Assembly (NCBI RefSeq): GCF_005048155.1
Contig: NZ_SUMB01000018.1
Location: forward strand, 1-64,000
Source: Streptomyces piniterrae
GTDB taxonomy: Bacteria > Actinomycetota > Actinomycetes > Streptomycetales > Streptomycetaceae
Length of the DNA: 64,000 nt
Direction: 5' to 3'
A model generated the notes under the pieces. It saw only the letters and a list, made by a program, of their open reading frames with translations. It was not told the DNA's origin and made no database searches. Position 1 is the first letter of the stretch, and every line of letters starts with the position of its first letter. This document shows positions 14,886 to 26,502 of this stretch, piece after piece. The position numbers and the translations under genes were made by a program.

Positions 14886-16145
14886 GCCCAGCCTGCGCCG
14901 GACCTCCTCGACCACGGCGTCCACCGCGACCGGGGTCTGCTCGCCGCTCTCCAGGTCCTTGACCTGCACGACGCCCTCGCCCAGGTCCCGCTCGCCGGCC
15001 ACCAGAGCCAGCCGCGCGCCGGAACGGTTGGCCGACTTCATGGCGTTCTTCAGGCCCTTGCCGCCGTACGCGAAGTCGGTGGCGACGCCGGCCCGGCGCA
15101 GCTCGGTGACCGTGCCGAAGAGCACCCGGCGGGCCTCCTCGCCCAGCGGGACCGCGTACACGGCGGTGGCGGCGGGGATGTCGAGGGTGATGCCCTCCGC
15201 CTCCAGTGCGAGCACCGTACGGTCCACGCCCAGCGCCCAGCCGACGGACGGCAGCTCGGGGCCGCCGATCATCTCGGAGAGACCGTCGTAGCGGCCGCCG
15301 CCGCCCACCGCGGACTGCGAGCCCAGACCGTCGTGGACGAACTCGAAGGTGGTGCGGGTGTAGTAGTCCAGGCCGCGCACCAGCTTCGGGTCGTCCTCGA
15401 AGGCCACGCCCGCCGCGGTCAGCAGCTCGCGCACCTGCTCGTGGTACGCCTTGCACTCCTCGCAGAGGTAGTCGCGGAGCATGGGCGCCCCGATGAGCTG
15501 CTCCTGGACCGACTCGCGCTTGTCGTCGAGGACCCGCAGCGGGTTGATGTCGATCCGCCGGCGGGTGTCCTCGTCCAGCTCCAGACCGCGCAGGAACTCC
15601 TGCAGCGCGGCCCGGTAGACGGGGCGGCACGTCTTGTCGCCGAGCGAGTTCAGCAGGATGCGGAAGTCGCGCAGCCCCAGCGAGCGGTACGCCTGGTCGG
15701 CGAGGATGATCAGCTCGGCGTCCAGCGCGGGGTCCTCCGCGCCGATCGCCTCGGCGCCGACCTGCGAGAAGTGGCGGTAGCGGCCCTTCTGCGGGCGCTC
15801 GTAGCGGTAGTACGAGCCGGAGTACCAGAGCTTGACGGGCAGGTTGCCGCCCTTGTGGAGGTTGGCCTCCAGCGCCGCCCGCAGGACGGAGGCGGTGCCC
15901 TCGGGGCGCAGCGCGAGCCGGTCGCCGCCCTTGGTCTCGAAGGCGTACATCTCCTTGGTCACGATGTCGGTGGACTCACCGACGCCGCGTGCGAACAGCT
16001 CGACGTTCTCGAATCCGGGCGTCTCGATGTAGCCGTACCCGGAGTTCCGCAGCGGCGCGGCGATCGCCTCGCGCACCGCGAGATAGCTCGCGGAATTCGG
16101 CGGGAGCAGATCGTACGTGCCCTTGGGTGCCTTGAAGGTGCTCAC
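14883..16145 (-). CDS. hisS: Histidine-tRNA ligase
   Basis: Class II synthetase that charges tRNA-His. It has 420 residues. The N-terminal APKGTYDLLPP motif, motif 2 (YRYERPQKGRYRHFSQVGAE) and the histidine-specific motifs LVRGLDYYTRTTFEFV and the AVGGGGRYDGL loop are intact. A C-terminal anticodon-binding domain follows. The start at 16145 precedes STFKAPKGTYDLLP and is 12 bases after the stop of the MBL-fold gene, so the two are probably one operon. Its 3' end abuts a dispersed repeat. Confidence 0.96.
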   Translation of the reverse strand: MSTFKAPKGTYDLLPPNSASYLAVREAIAAPLRNSGYGYIETPGFENVELFARGVGESTDIVTKEMYAFETKGGDRLALRPEGTASVLRAALEANLHKGGNLPVKLWYSGSYYRYERPQKGRYRHFSQVGAEAIGAEDPALDAELIILADQAYRSLGLRDFRILLNSLGDKTCRPVYRAALQEFLRGLELDEDTRRRIDINPLRVLDDKRESVQEQLIGAPMLRDYLCEECKAYHEQVRELLTAAGVAFEDDPKLVRGLDYYTRTTFEFVHDGLGSQSAVGGGGRYDGLSEMIGGPELPSVGWALGVDRTVLALEAEGITLDIPAATAVYAVPLGEEARRVLFGTVTELRRAGVATDFAYGGKGLKNAMKSANRSGARLALVAGERDLGEGVVQVKDLESGEQTPVAVDAVVEEVRRRLG

Positions 16146-16157
16146 GGAAAAGTCTCG

Positions 16158-16871
16158 TCACATTCCTCGTCGCGGAGCGGAGGTGAAGCCGTCTCCGAGG
16201 CCGGCGGCCACTTCCCGGAGGAAGGGGTTGGTGGCGCGCTCGCGGCCGATGGTGGTCTGGGGGCCGTGGCCGGACAGGACGACGGTGGAGTCCTCCAGCG
16301 GGAGGCATACGCGCTCCAGCGACCGGAGGATCTCGGCGTGGTCGCCGCCCGGCAGATCGGTACGTCCGATGGAGCCGGCGAACAGCAGGTCGCCCGAGAA
16401 GAACACCGGCGGAATGTCCGCCTGCTCGGGCATCCTGAACGTCACCGACCCCTTGGTATGGCCCGGGGCGTGCGCGACGGAGAACTCCATCCCGGCGAGT
16501 TCCAGGGCGGCGCCGTCGGTCAGCTCCTTGACGTCGTCCGGCTCCCCCACGGTGAGTTCGCCCATGAGCTGCTGCCCGATGGAGCGGCCGAGGGCCTTCT
16601 CCGGGTCGCTCATCATGAAGCGGTCCTCGGGGTGGATCCAGGCCGGGACGTCATGCGCGCCGCACACCGGGACCACCGAGGCGACGTGGTCGATGTGGCC
16701 GTGCGTGAGGACGACCGCCACGGGCTTGAGCCGATGCTTTCTGACCGCGTCCTCGACTCCTTGGGCCGCTTGGTGGCCCGGGTCGATGATGACGCACTCC
16801 TCGCCGGCGGCGGGGGCGACCAGGTAGCAGTTGGTCCCCCAGGCCCCGGCGGGGAACCCGGCAATCAGCAC
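16158..16871 (-). CDS. Metallo-beta-lactamase fold hydrolase, glyoxalase II-like
   Basis: A 237-residue hydrolase with the zinc motif LTHGHIDHVA (HxHxDH) near residue 56, a third ligand His in HAPGHTKGSV, the bridging Asp in FFSGDLLFAGSIGRTD, and the last His in VLSGHGPQTT. This is the YcbL/GloB-like group that hydrolyses thioesters such as S-lactoylglutathione-type substrates; in a mycothiol organism the true substrate is unclear. The start is GTG at 16871. It lies directly upstream of hisS, a conserved arrangement in actinobacteria. Confidence 0.88.
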   Translation of the reverse strand: MLIAGFPAGAWGTNCYLVAPAAGEECVIIDPGHQAAQGVEDAVRKHRLKPVAVVLTHGHIDHVASVVPVCGAHDVPAWIHPEDRFMMSDPEKALGRSIGQQLMGELTVGEPDDVKELTDGAALELAGMEFSVAHAPGHTKGSVTFRMPEQADIPPVFFSGDLLFAGSIGRTDLPGGDHAEILRSLERVCLPLEDSTVVLSGHGPQTTIGRERATNPFLREVAAGLGDGFTSAPRRGM

Positions 16872-17052
16872 GTTCGTCCTTAAAGGTCGTGGAGGTCGGT
16901 CCCTGGGACCGCTCCCGGAACATCTCAGCAGCTCCAGAGCCTACCGGCGGGACTCCCAGCAGGGCGAACCCGTATACGGTACGGCCACGGCAGACCAGAG
17001 CGACCGATGGCCGGGCGATTCGACGCCTCTGGCCAAGATAGGGAGACGACCG

Positions 17053-17883
17053 GTGGTCAGCAACGATCAGCGGCGGCGGCAGCTCGCCCGGGAAAAGTTC
17101 GAGCGCCAGCAGCAGCGCCGGGCGGCGGCCCAGCGCAAGACCAAACGCCGCAACGTGATCATCGCGTCCATAGTCGCGGTGGGACTGGCCGCCGGCGGCG
17201 TCGCCTACGCCTCGGTCGGCCTGGCCGGCGGCGACCAGGAGTCCGACCGGGCCGTGAACACCCCGCCGCCGACCAAGGTGCCGGACCCGTGCGGCAAGCC
17301 CGCCAAGGGCTCCCCGTCGAAGGAGACATGGAAGAAGGAGCCGGCCATGACGGTCGACACCGACGCCTCCTACGCCGTGCAGCTGTCCACGACCTGCGGG
17401 CGGATCGATCTGAAGCTGGACGCCGGCAAGGCGCCGCACACGGTGAACTCCTTCGCCTTCCTCGCCGGGAAGGGCTACTTCGACCACAGCAAGTGCCACC
17501 GGCTGGTCGACCAGGGCATCCATGTGCTGCAGTGCGGCGACCCGTCCGCCACCGGCCGGGGTACGCCCGGCTACACCATCCCGGACGAGAACCTCAAGGA
17601 CCCCCGGCTCAAGGGCAATGTCTATCCGGCGGGCACCGTCGCGATGGCCAACAGCTACGACGGGGAGCACGAGAAGACCCGCAACTCCGGCGGCAGCCAG
17701 TTCTTCCTCGTCTTCGAGGACAGCCAACTGCCCCCGAACTACACGCCGTTCGGAACCATCACCGGTGGCATGGACGTCCTGAAGAAGATCGCCAAGGCCA
17801 GTTCGACGCTCGACCGGGCGACCGGCAACACCGCCCCGAACGCGACCGCCGTCATCGACAAGGCGACGATCAGGAAGTCCTGA
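17053..17883 (+). CDS. Membrane-anchored cyclophilin-type peptidyl-prolyl isomerase
   Basis: A 276-residue protein. A charged cytoplasmic N-terminus (RRRQLAREKFERQQQRR, about 6-33) precedes one membrane span (about 34-55) and a linker. A cyclophilin domain occupies about 105-272, with VNSFAFLAGKGYFD, the CHRLVDQG segment (Arg retained, the usual Phe replaced by Cys), GSQFFLVFEDS and PPNYTPFGTI. It probably catalyses proline isomerisation in exported proteins outside the membrane. The GTG at 17053 follows a GGGAGACGA site; the longer upstream frame lacks family similarity. Confidence 0.88.
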   Translation: MVSNDQRRRQLAREKFERQQQRRAAAQRKTKRRNVIIASIVAVGLAAGGVAYASVGLAGGDQESDRAVNTPPPTKVPDPCGKPAKGSPSKETWKKEPAMTVDTDASYAVQLSTTCGRIDLKLDAGKAPHTVNSFAFLAGKGYFDHSKCHRLVDQGIHVLQCGDPSATGRGTPGYTIPDENLKDPRLKGNVYPAGTVAMANSYDGEHEKTRNSGGSQFFLVFEDSQLPPNYTPFGTITGGMDVLKKIAKASSTLDRATGNTAPNATAVIDKATIRKS

Positions 17884-17888
17884 CCGCC

Positions 17889-17919
17889 GGCCGGCCGGTG
17901 ATCAGGGCGCCGGCCGGCC
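17889..17919 (+). terminator. Candidate terminator after the cyclophilin gene
   Basis: Ten-bp perfect inverted repeat GGCCGGCCGG/CCGGCCGGCC, 6 bases past the stop codon. Very GC-rich with no T-run. The remaining gap up to 18154 probably carries the promoter of the DUF349 gene; I could not assign it firmly. Confidence 0.5.
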
Positions 17920-18154
17920 CGAGCCCGTCCGTCGCCGCCCGTATCCGAACCGCTGAATTTCGGTCGCGTGGATGCGGACAGCCGACCGCCGGTCGCCTAG
18001 ATTGGCGTTTGGGTAGGGTGCCTGCTCCGACGGCGGCACCCGCACCCGCAAGACAGCCCGTCGGACCGGCCAGGGCGCGGCTCTGCCGGGACAGAAACTG
18101 TGGACGATGCCGGGGGGCCGCACGCCTCGGTCGGCATCATGTGGAGGAGGCGCT

Positions 18155-19384
18155 GTGAGCAGCGACCCATGGGGCCGCGTCGATGAGACGGGGACCGTGT
18201 ACGTGCGTACCGCCGATGGCGAGAAGGTCGTCGGATCGTGGCAGGCGGGATCTCCCGAGGAGGCCCTCGCCTACTTCGAGCGCAAGTATGAGGGCCTGGT
18301 CGTCGAGATCGGCCTCCTCGAACGGCGGGTCAAGACCACCGACCTGTCGGCGAAGGACGCCATGACCGCGATCGACCATCTGCGCCAGCAGGTCGACGAG
18401 CACCACGCGGTGGGTGATCTGGACGCGCTGTCGAAGCGGCTGGACGCGCTCGTGGGCACGGTCGAGGCGCGCCGCGAGGAGCGCAAGGCGCAGAAGGCCA
18501 AGCAGAGCGACGAGGCCCGGCAGGCCAAGGAGAAGCTGGTCACAGAGGCCGAGGAGCTCGCCGCCAGTGAGCAGTGGCGGGCGGCCGGTGAGCGGCTGCG
18601 TGCGCTGGTCGACACCTGGAAGGGCCTGCCGCGGCTGGACCGCAAGGCGGACGACGAGCTGTGGCACCGCTTCTCGCACGCCCGCTCGGCGTTCTCCAAG
18701 CGGCGCAAGGCGCACTTCGCGTCGCTGGACGCGCAGCGCGAGGAGTCCCGTAAGGCCAAGGAGAAGCTGGTCTCCGAGGCCGAGGCGCTGTCGAACTCGA
18801 CGGACTGGGGGGCGACGGCCGCCCGCTACCGCGAGCTGATGACGGAGTGGAAGGCGGCGGGCCGCGCCCAGCGCGAGCACGAGGACGACCTGTGGAACCG
18901 CTTCCGCGGCGCCCAGGACGTCTTCTTCCAGGCGCGCGGCGAGGTCTTCGCCGAGCGCGACGCCGAGCAGCGGGAGAACCTCACCCGCAAGGAGGAGCTG
19001 GTCGTCGAGGCCGAGAAGCTGCTGCCCGTCTCGGACCTGAAGGCGGCGCGGGCCGCGTTCCGCTCGGTCAACGAGCGGTGGGAGGCCATCGGCCATGTGC
19101 CGCGGGACGCCCGCCCGAAGATCGAGGGCCGGATGCACGCCGTCGAGCGCGCCATCCAGGACGCCGAGGAGTCCGAGTGGCGGCGTACGAACCCCGAGGC
19201 GCGGGCGCGGGCCGCGGGGCTGACCGGCCAGCTCCAGGACGCCGTCGACAAGCTGCAGAAGCAGATCGACACGGCGCGGGCGGCCGGCAACGACGCCAAG
19301 GCCGACAAGCTCTCCCGTGAGCTGGAGGGCCGCAAGGCGCTGCTGGACCAGGCGCTGAAGGGCCTGGAGGAGTTCGGCGGCTGA
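18155..19384 (+). CDS. DUF349 coiled-coil protein
   Basis: A 409-residue, highly charged helical protein. A short N-terminal segment (WGRVDETGTVYVRTADGEKVVGSW) is followed by three tandem DUF349 repeats, each with a W-(K/R)-A/G pattern (WRAAGERLRALVDTWKGLP, ATAARYRELMTEWKAAGRA, AARAAFRSVNERWEAIGHV) and a ...LWxRF helix. A C-terminal coiled coil ends the chain. DUF349 proteins occur in many actinobacteria and proteobacteria; the role is unknown. The GTG at 18155 has a strong GGAGGAGG site. It converges on relA across a perfect hairpin. Confidence 0.88.
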   Translation: MSSDPWGRVDETGTVYVRTADGEKVVGSWQAGSPEEALAYFERKYEGLVVEIGLLERRVKTTDLSAKDAMTAIDHLRQQVDEHHAVGDLDALSKRLDALVGTVEARREERKAQKAKQSDEARQAKEKLVTEAEELAASEQWRAAGERLRALVDTWKGLPRLDRKADDELWHRFSHARSAFSKRRKAHFASLDAQREESRKAKEKLVSEAEALSNSTDWGATAARYRELMTEWKAAGRAQREHEDDLWNRFRGAQDVFFQARGEVFAERDAEQRENLTRKEELVVEAEKLLPVSDLKAARAAFRSVNERWEAIGHVPRDARPKIEGRMHAVERAIQDAEESEWRRTNPEARARAAGLTGQLQDAVDKLQKQIDTARAAGNDAKADKLSRELEGRKALLDQALKGLEEFGG

Positions 19385-19459
19385 CTTTTGCCGCTAGACC
19401 GCCGCCGCTCTCGCGGAGGTGGTTTCTCGCCGTAGGGGTTCCTCAATTGATGGCTGAGG
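19382..19459 (+). repeat. Copy A of an ~80-base dispersed element, directly after the DUF349 stop
   Basis: Begins at the TGA stop of the DUF349 gene and runs to GATGGCTGAGG. It aligns with the reverse complement of 14806-14885 (downstream of hisS) in the same order and spacing, with differences mainly in short blocks. In both copies it starts exactly at a stop codon, suggesting an RNA-level or 3'-end role rather than coincidence. Confidence 0.75.
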
Positions 19460-19467
19460 TGCCAGAC

Positions 19468-19506
19468 GAGGAGGGCCCGGTACGAAGCTCGTACCGGGCC
19501 CTCCTC
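19468..19506. terminator. Bidirectional terminator between the DUF349 gene and relA
   Basis: A perfect 18-bp inverted repeat (GAGGAGGGCCCGGTACGA and its complement) with a 3-base loop, centred between the two convergent genes and 7 bases from the relA stop. Confidence 0.85.
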
Positions 19507-19512
19507 GCGCTC

Positions 19513-22176
<2,664 letters not shown>

Positions 22177-22264
22177 GAGCACTCCTCAAGCGATTCCGGA
22201 CCCCAGGACCAGAACGGGCCGGGGTGCCATGGTATCGACCCCCGCGTCCGGACTGCCGCGCGGC

Positions 22265-22286
22265 CATGGGTCCGTACATGACACAG
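22265..22286 (-). promoter_or_regulatory. 22-base motif upstream of relA, shared with the EF-G paralogue
   Basis: On the - strand CTGTGTCATGTACGGACCCATG matches the sequence upstream of the EF-G-like gene at 35582-35603 in 19 of 22 positions. Here it lies ~90 bases before the relA start, immediately after the apt terminator. It could be a promoter -10 region or an operator; I cannot tell which. Confidence 0.35.
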
Positions 22287-22325
22287 CACCAGGGGCACCC
22301 GAATTCTTCCGGGTGCCCCTGGTGC
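22286..22325 (-). terminator. Terminator after apt
   Basis: Perfect 16-bp inverted repeat (GCACCAGGGGCACCCG and complement) with an 8-base AT-rich loop, 22 bases past the apt stop. It implies relA has its own promoter in 22177-22285, possibly with read-through from apt. Confidence 0.85.
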
Positions 22326-22347
22326 GTGCGGGAAGGGAGAGGTCGGC

Positions 22348-22896
22348 TCAGACCGTGATCAGGGCCTCCAGCGGAGCGCCCTTCAGACCAGACTCCAGCC
22401 GCTGCCGGCCGGCCAGGAAACCGAGCTCCAGCAGCACCGCGAGGCCCGCGACCTCGGCACCGGCACGCCGGATGAGCTGCAGCGACGCATCGGCGGTGCC
22501 GCCGGTGGCCAGCACGTCGTCGATCACCAGCACCCGGTCTCCCGGGGCCAGCGCATCGGCGTGCATCTCGATCTCGGCGGTGCCGTACTCCAGGTCGTAC
22601 GCCTGCCCGAGCGTGGCGCCGGGCAGCTTGCCGGCCTTGCGCACCGGGACGAAGCCGATGCCGGCGCGGACCGCGACGGGGGCAGCGAGGATGAAGCCGC
22701 GCGCCTCCAGGCCCACCACCTTGTCCGCGCGATGGCGCGCGCACAGGTCGACGAACGCGTCGGTGAGCGCGCCGAAGGCGGTCGCGTCCGCCAGCAGCGG
22801 GGTGATGTCCTTGAACATCACGCCCGGCTGCGGGTAGTCCGGCACATCCGAGATCCGGCTGAGGAGCAGCTCGCGCAGCTCGGCGGGCGCGGTCAT
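22348..22896 (-). CDS. apt: Adenine phosphoribosyltransferase
   Basis: Purine salvage enzyme converting adenine and PRPP to AMP. It has 182 residues. The PRPP-binding motif VLVIDDVLATGGTADAS is near residue 120 and the N-terminal YPQPGVMFKDITPLLAD segment is typical. The ATG overlaps the secF stop by 4 bases, so it is the last gene of the secD-secF-apt run. The secDF-apt-relA order is conserved in Streptomyces. Confidence 0.95.
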   Translation of the reverse strand: MTAPAELRELLLSRISDVPDYPQPGVMFKDITPLLADATAFGALTDAFVDLCARHRADKVVGLEARGFILAAPVAVRAGIGFVPVRKAGKLPGATLGQAYDLEYGTAEIEMHADALAPGDRVLVIDDVLATGGTADASLQLIRRAGAEVAGLAVLLELGFLAGRQRLESGLKGAPLEALITV

Positions 22897-24020
22897 CGGC
22901 GCTTGCCCGACGGGCGGCCGCGGCCGCGGTTGCGGGCCCCGGGCTGGTGGCGCGGGCCCACGATCGCGGCGTCGTCGTCGCCCTCACCGGCCGCTTCGGC
23001 GCCGGCCGGGACCGCGTCCTGCGGCTCCTCCTGGCTCGCGCCCTTGGCGGCGGCCGCGGCGCGCTTCGCCCGTACCCGCTTGGCCAGGGCCTTCATCTGC
23101 GGCTCGCGCTCCTTGAAGTCGGCGACCAGCGGCGTCGCGATGAAGATCGAGGAGTACGCACCGGCGGCGAGACCGACGAACAGGGCGAGCGAGATGTCGT
23201 TGAGCATGCCCGCGCCCAGCACACCGCCACCGACGAACAGCAGGCCGGCGACCGGCAGCAGCGCCACGACCGTGGTGTTGATGGAACGCACCAGGGTGCT
23301 GTTGATGCTGCGGTTGGCGATCTCGCTGTAGGTGAAGCGGGTCTGCTTGGTGATGTCCTTGGAGGCTTCCTTCAGGCTGTCGAAGACGACGACCGTGTCA
23401 TAGAGGGAGTAACCGAGGATGGTCAGCAGACCGATGACGGTGCCCGGGGTGACCTCGAAGCCGACCAGGGCGTAGATACCGACCGTGATCGTGAGGTCGT
23501 GGATCAGCGCGATCAGGGCGGCCAGCGCCATCCGCCACTCGAAGGCGATGGCCAGGTAGACCACCACGAGGGCCATGAAGATCCCCAGGCCCAGCCAGGC
23601 CTTGTTGGCGATCTCCTCACCCCAACTCGGGCCGACCAGCTGGGTGTTGACGTCCTCGAGCGGGAACTTCAGCTCCTTGGCGAGCTGTTCCTGGACCTGG
23701 ACGGCCTGCTTGGTGTCCAGGCCGCCGATCTGGATGCGCAGCGCGCTGCCGCCGAGCTTCTGCACGACGGCCTGGTGGCCGCCGGACGCCGACTCGGCCA
23801 TGTGCTCCGCCTGCGTCGCCGACACGGAGGTCTTCGGGGTGGTGAAGACCGCGCCGCCCTCGAACTCGATGCCGAAGTTCAGGCCGCGCACCGCCAGGCC
23901 GACGATGGCCGTGATGGTGATGAGGATCGAGATGCCGTACCAGATCTTGCGCTTGCCGATGAAGTCGTAGCCGACCTCGCCGCGGTAGAGCCGGGCACCG
24001 ATGTTTCCGAGCTTGGACAC
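22893..24020 (-). CDS. secF: Protein translocase subunit SecF
   Basis: Membrane component of SecDF, which uses proton motive force to help pull proteins through SecYEG. It has 375 residues with about six membrane spans. The N-terminal IWYGISILITITAIVGLAVRG span precedes the FGIEFEGGAVF motif; the core region has TVVVFDSLKEAS and the RSINSTLVRSINTTV motif. The last ~60 residues are charged, cytoplasmic and disordered. The start is GTG at 24020 with an AAGGAGG site, one base after the secD stop. Confidence 0.95.
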   Translation of the reverse strand: MSKLGNIGARLYRGEVGYDFIGKRKIWYGISILITITAIVGLAVRGLNFGIEFEGGAVFTTPKTSVSATQAEHMAESASGGHQAVVQKLGGSALRIQIGGLDTKQAVQVQEQLAKELKFPLEDVNTQLVGPSWGEEIANKAWLGLGIFMALVVVYLAIAFEWRMALAALIALIHDLTITVGIYALVGFEVTPGTVIGLLTILGYSLYDTVVVFDSLKEASKDITKQTRFTYSEIANRSINSTLVRSINTTVVALLPVAGLLFVGGGVLGAGMLNDISLALFVGLAAGAYSSIFIATPLVADFKEREPQMKALAKRVRAKRAAAAAKGASQEEPQDAVPAGAEAAGEGDDDAAIVGPRHQPGARNRGRGRPSGKRR

Positions 24021-24021
24021 C

Positions 24022-25782
24022 TCACGCCTCCTTCGTCTGGGTGGGGGCGCTGCGGCGTCGGCGCAGCGGCGGCTTGGCGCCCAGCCGCTTGGGGTCCAGG
24101 CCGGACCAGGAATGGCCCTCGTAGAAGAACTTCCGCCGGGCCAGCATCGTCATCAACGGCTTGGTGAAGAAGAAGACCACGACGACGTCCAGGACGGTGG
24201 TCAGGCCGAGCGTGAACGCGAAGCCCTTCACCTTGCCGACGGTGACGATGAACAGCACCGCGGCGGCCAGGAACGACACGAAGTCGGAGACCAGGATCGT
24301 CCGGCGGGCCCGCGGCCAGCCGCGCTCCACGGCCGGGCGCAGGGTGCGGCCCTCGCGGATCTCGTCCCGGATGCGCTCGAAGTAGACGATGAAGGAGTCG
24401 GCGGTGATACCGATGGCGACGATGGCGCCGCAGACCGCCGGGAGGTTCAGCGCGAACCCGATGGTCGGGCCGAGCAGCGTCATGATCGCGTAGGTCAGGA
24501 TCGCCGAGACGCAGAGGCTCGCCAGCGCGACCAGCGCCAGCCCCCGGTAGTAGGCGACCAGGTAGATGACGACCAGCGCGAGGCCGATGGCGCCGGCCAG
24601 CAGGCCGGCGTGCAGCTGCTCGCCGCCGAGCGCCGCGGTGACCGTGGTCTCGTCGTCGATCTTGAAGGAGAGCGGCAGGGCGCCGTACGACAGCATGTTG
24701 CCCAGGTCCTCGGCGGACTGCTGGGTGAAGCCGCCGGAGATGGTGGCGCTGCCGCCGTTGAGGCGCTCGCGGACGCGCGGGTCGGAGACCACCGCGCCGT
24801 CCAGGACGATCGCGAACTGGTTCTGCGGCTCCACCTTGGTGGCGAGCTTGCCGGTGATGTCCGCGAACTTCTTCCCGCCCTCGGAGGTGAAGTCCATCTG
24901 GACGATCCAGCCCTGGCCCTGCTGGCTGTCGAAGACGGCCTTGGCGTCCTTGACGTCGGTGCCCTCGACGCCGAGGGGGCCGAGGACGTACTTCTGCCTG
25001 CCGTCGTCACCACAGGCCACGATCGGGTCGGACGGCTTGGCGCCGGCGGCCTGCTGACCGGCGGCGGCGCGGCCCTGCTTGGTGGTGCAGTCCAGCGCGG
25101 CGTACTGCTTCTGCAGCGCGGCCGGCACGCCCTCGGTGCCCGGAACCGGCGGCTGGGGCGTGGTGGGCTTGGACGGCGCGGAGGACGGGGTGGGCTTGGC
25201 GCTGGGCGCCTTCTTCAGGGAGTCCGTGACGGCGCGGCCCTGGGTCGTGGGGCTCGCCTCGGGCGTCGGCTTGGACTGGCCGCCCTTGCCCTTGGCTTCC
25301 TGGTCCGTGCCCGTCTTGCCCTTGCCGTTGGTGCCCTTGGAGGGGCTGGGGGAAGGCTCGGGGGTCTTGGCGCCCGCGGTGGTGGCCAGCACCGGGCGGA
25401 ACCCGAGCTGGGCGGTGGTGCCGACCTGCGCTCGGGCCTGCTTCGCGTCCGTCCCCTTGGGGATGTTCACGACGATGTGGTTGTTGCCCTGCGTCTGGAC
25501 CTCGGTCTCGGACACACCGAGACCGTTGACCCGCCGCTCCATGATGCCGGCGGCGGTGTTCATGTTGGTCTCGTTGATCGCGTTGGGCTTGCCCGGCTGG
25601 TTCTGGGCCGCCAGCGTGAAGCTGGTGCCGCCGGCCAGGTCGATGCCCAGCCGGGGGGTCAGATTGCCGGAGTAGAACATGCCTCCGACCAACGCCACCA
25701 TCGCGACCAGGATCAGAACCAGGGCGCGCCCCGGATGCCCCTGACCGGCCGGCGCCCTGCGGCCCTTCTTCGGTGCTGCCAC
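24022..25782 (-). CDS. secD: Protein translocase subunit SecD
   Basis: Partner of SecF. It has 586 residues: an N-terminal membrane span (about 20-38), a large extracytoplasmic region with LGIDLAGGTSFTLAA and MERRVNGLGVSE, a Ser/Pro/Lys-rich low-complexity insertion (about 135-215), the GGSATISGGFTQQSAEDLG motif, and about five C-terminal spans with DSFIVYFERIRDEIREGR. The low-complexity insertion is typical of actinobacteria but long. The GTG at 25782 is used. A 153-base gap separates it from yajC, perhaps with an internal promoter. Confidence 0.95.
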   Translation of the reverse strand: MAAPKKGRRAPAGQGHPGRALVLILVAMVALVGGMFYSGNLTPRLGIDLAGGTSFTLAAQNQPGKPNAINETNMNTAAGIMERRVNGLGVSETEVQTQGNNHIVVNIPKGTDAKQARAQVGTTAQLGFRPVLATTAGAKTPEPSPSPSKGTNGKGKTGTDQEAKGKGGQSKPTPEASPTTQGRAVTDSLKKAPSAKPTPSSAPSKPTTPQPPVPGTEGVPAALQKQYAALDCTTKQGRAAAGQQAAGAKPSDPIVACGDDGRQKYVLGPLGVEGTDVKDAKAVFDSQQGQGWIVQMDFTSEGGKKFADITGKLATKVEPQNQFAIVLDGAVVSDPRVRERLNGGSATISGGFTQQSAEDLGNMLSYGALPLSFKIDDETTVTAALGGEQLHAGLLAGAIGLALVVIYLVAYYRGLALVALASLCVSAILTYAIMTLLGPTIGFALNLPAVCGAIVAIGITADSFIVYFERIRDEIREGRTLRPAVERGWPRARRTILVSDFVSFLAAAVLFIVTVGKVKGFAFTLGLTTVLDVVVVFFFTKPLMTMLARRKFFYEGHSWSGLDPKRLGAKPPLRRRRSAPTQTKEA

Positions 25783-25935
25783 CTTCTCGTATCTCCCTGT
25801 CCAACCACTCGGCTTCGGGTGTGGGCCGAGCGGCCACGAAGTGTTGTGGGGACGTGCCCCCCGCCGGAGCCTAGACCGTCCCGGAACCGCGGTGCATTGC
25901 CCGTTGGGGCGCGCCGCGGTTCCGTTTTGGGCGGA

Positions 25936-26502
25936 CTACTTCGCGTCGGCGCCGCCGGCCTTCTTCTCGTCCTTGGCGGCGTCGGCGTCGGTCTTGGCCT
26001 CGTCGGCCTTGGCGTCGTCGGCCTCGACGGCGTCCTTCGCGTCGGCGTCCTTCTTCTCGGCGTCCGCGTCGGCGGTCTTGTCGGCATCGGCCGGGGCCTC
26101 GGCCTTGCCCAGGTCGATCTTGTCGGCCTGGTCGCCCTTTTCGGCGGCCTCGCCGGCGACGGCGCCGGTCAGCGAGGAGGCGTCGTCGGGAACGACCGGC
26201 TCGTGGTGGACGCCCTCGGCGCCGTCCAGGATGCGGTTGTACTCCTCGTCCGCGAGCACCGCGCCGATGGCGTTCTTGGCGTAGATGGCGTGCACGCCGG
26301 GGGCGACCTCCAGGAGGACGGTGTCCTCGTGGATTTCCTTGACGGTGGCGTACATGCCGCCGATCGTCCGGACGCCGGTGCCGGCCTGCATTTCATCCCG
26401 CATCTGTGCGGCCGCCTGCTGCTTCTTCTTGGCGGACCGGGTCATCAGGAACATGGCCCCGATGAGGACGATGAAGGGGAGGAGAGTCACGATATTGGGC
26501 AC
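25936..26502 (-). CDS. yajC: Preprotein translocase accessory protein YajC, with long acidic tail
   Basis: Small membrane protein associated with SecDF. Residues ~1-95 form the YajC core: one membrane span (NIVTLLPFIVLIGAMFLM), a KKKQQ stretch and a GMYATVKEIHEDTVLLEVAPG beta-rich part. Residues ~105-188 are a disordered tail of alternating Ala, Asp and Lys (ADADKTADADAEKKDADAK type), about doubling the usual ~100-residue length. The start is GTG at 26502. It heads the yajC-secD-secF-apt group. Confidence 0.92.
   Translation of the reverse strand: MPNIVTLLPFIVLIGAMFLMTRSAKKKQQAAAQMRDEMQAGTGVRTIGGMYATVKEIHEDTVLLEVAPGVHAIYAKNAIGAVLADEEYNRILDGAEGVHHEPVVPDDASSLTGAVAGEAAEKGDQADKIDLGKAEAPADADKTADADAEKKDADAKDAVEADDAKADEAKTDADAAKDEKKAGGADAK

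Noticed and set aside
22177..22263. relA leader peptide starting at the shared motif
   Set aside because: The frame from that ATG has no stop before relA and runs far into it out of frame, so it is not a short leader.
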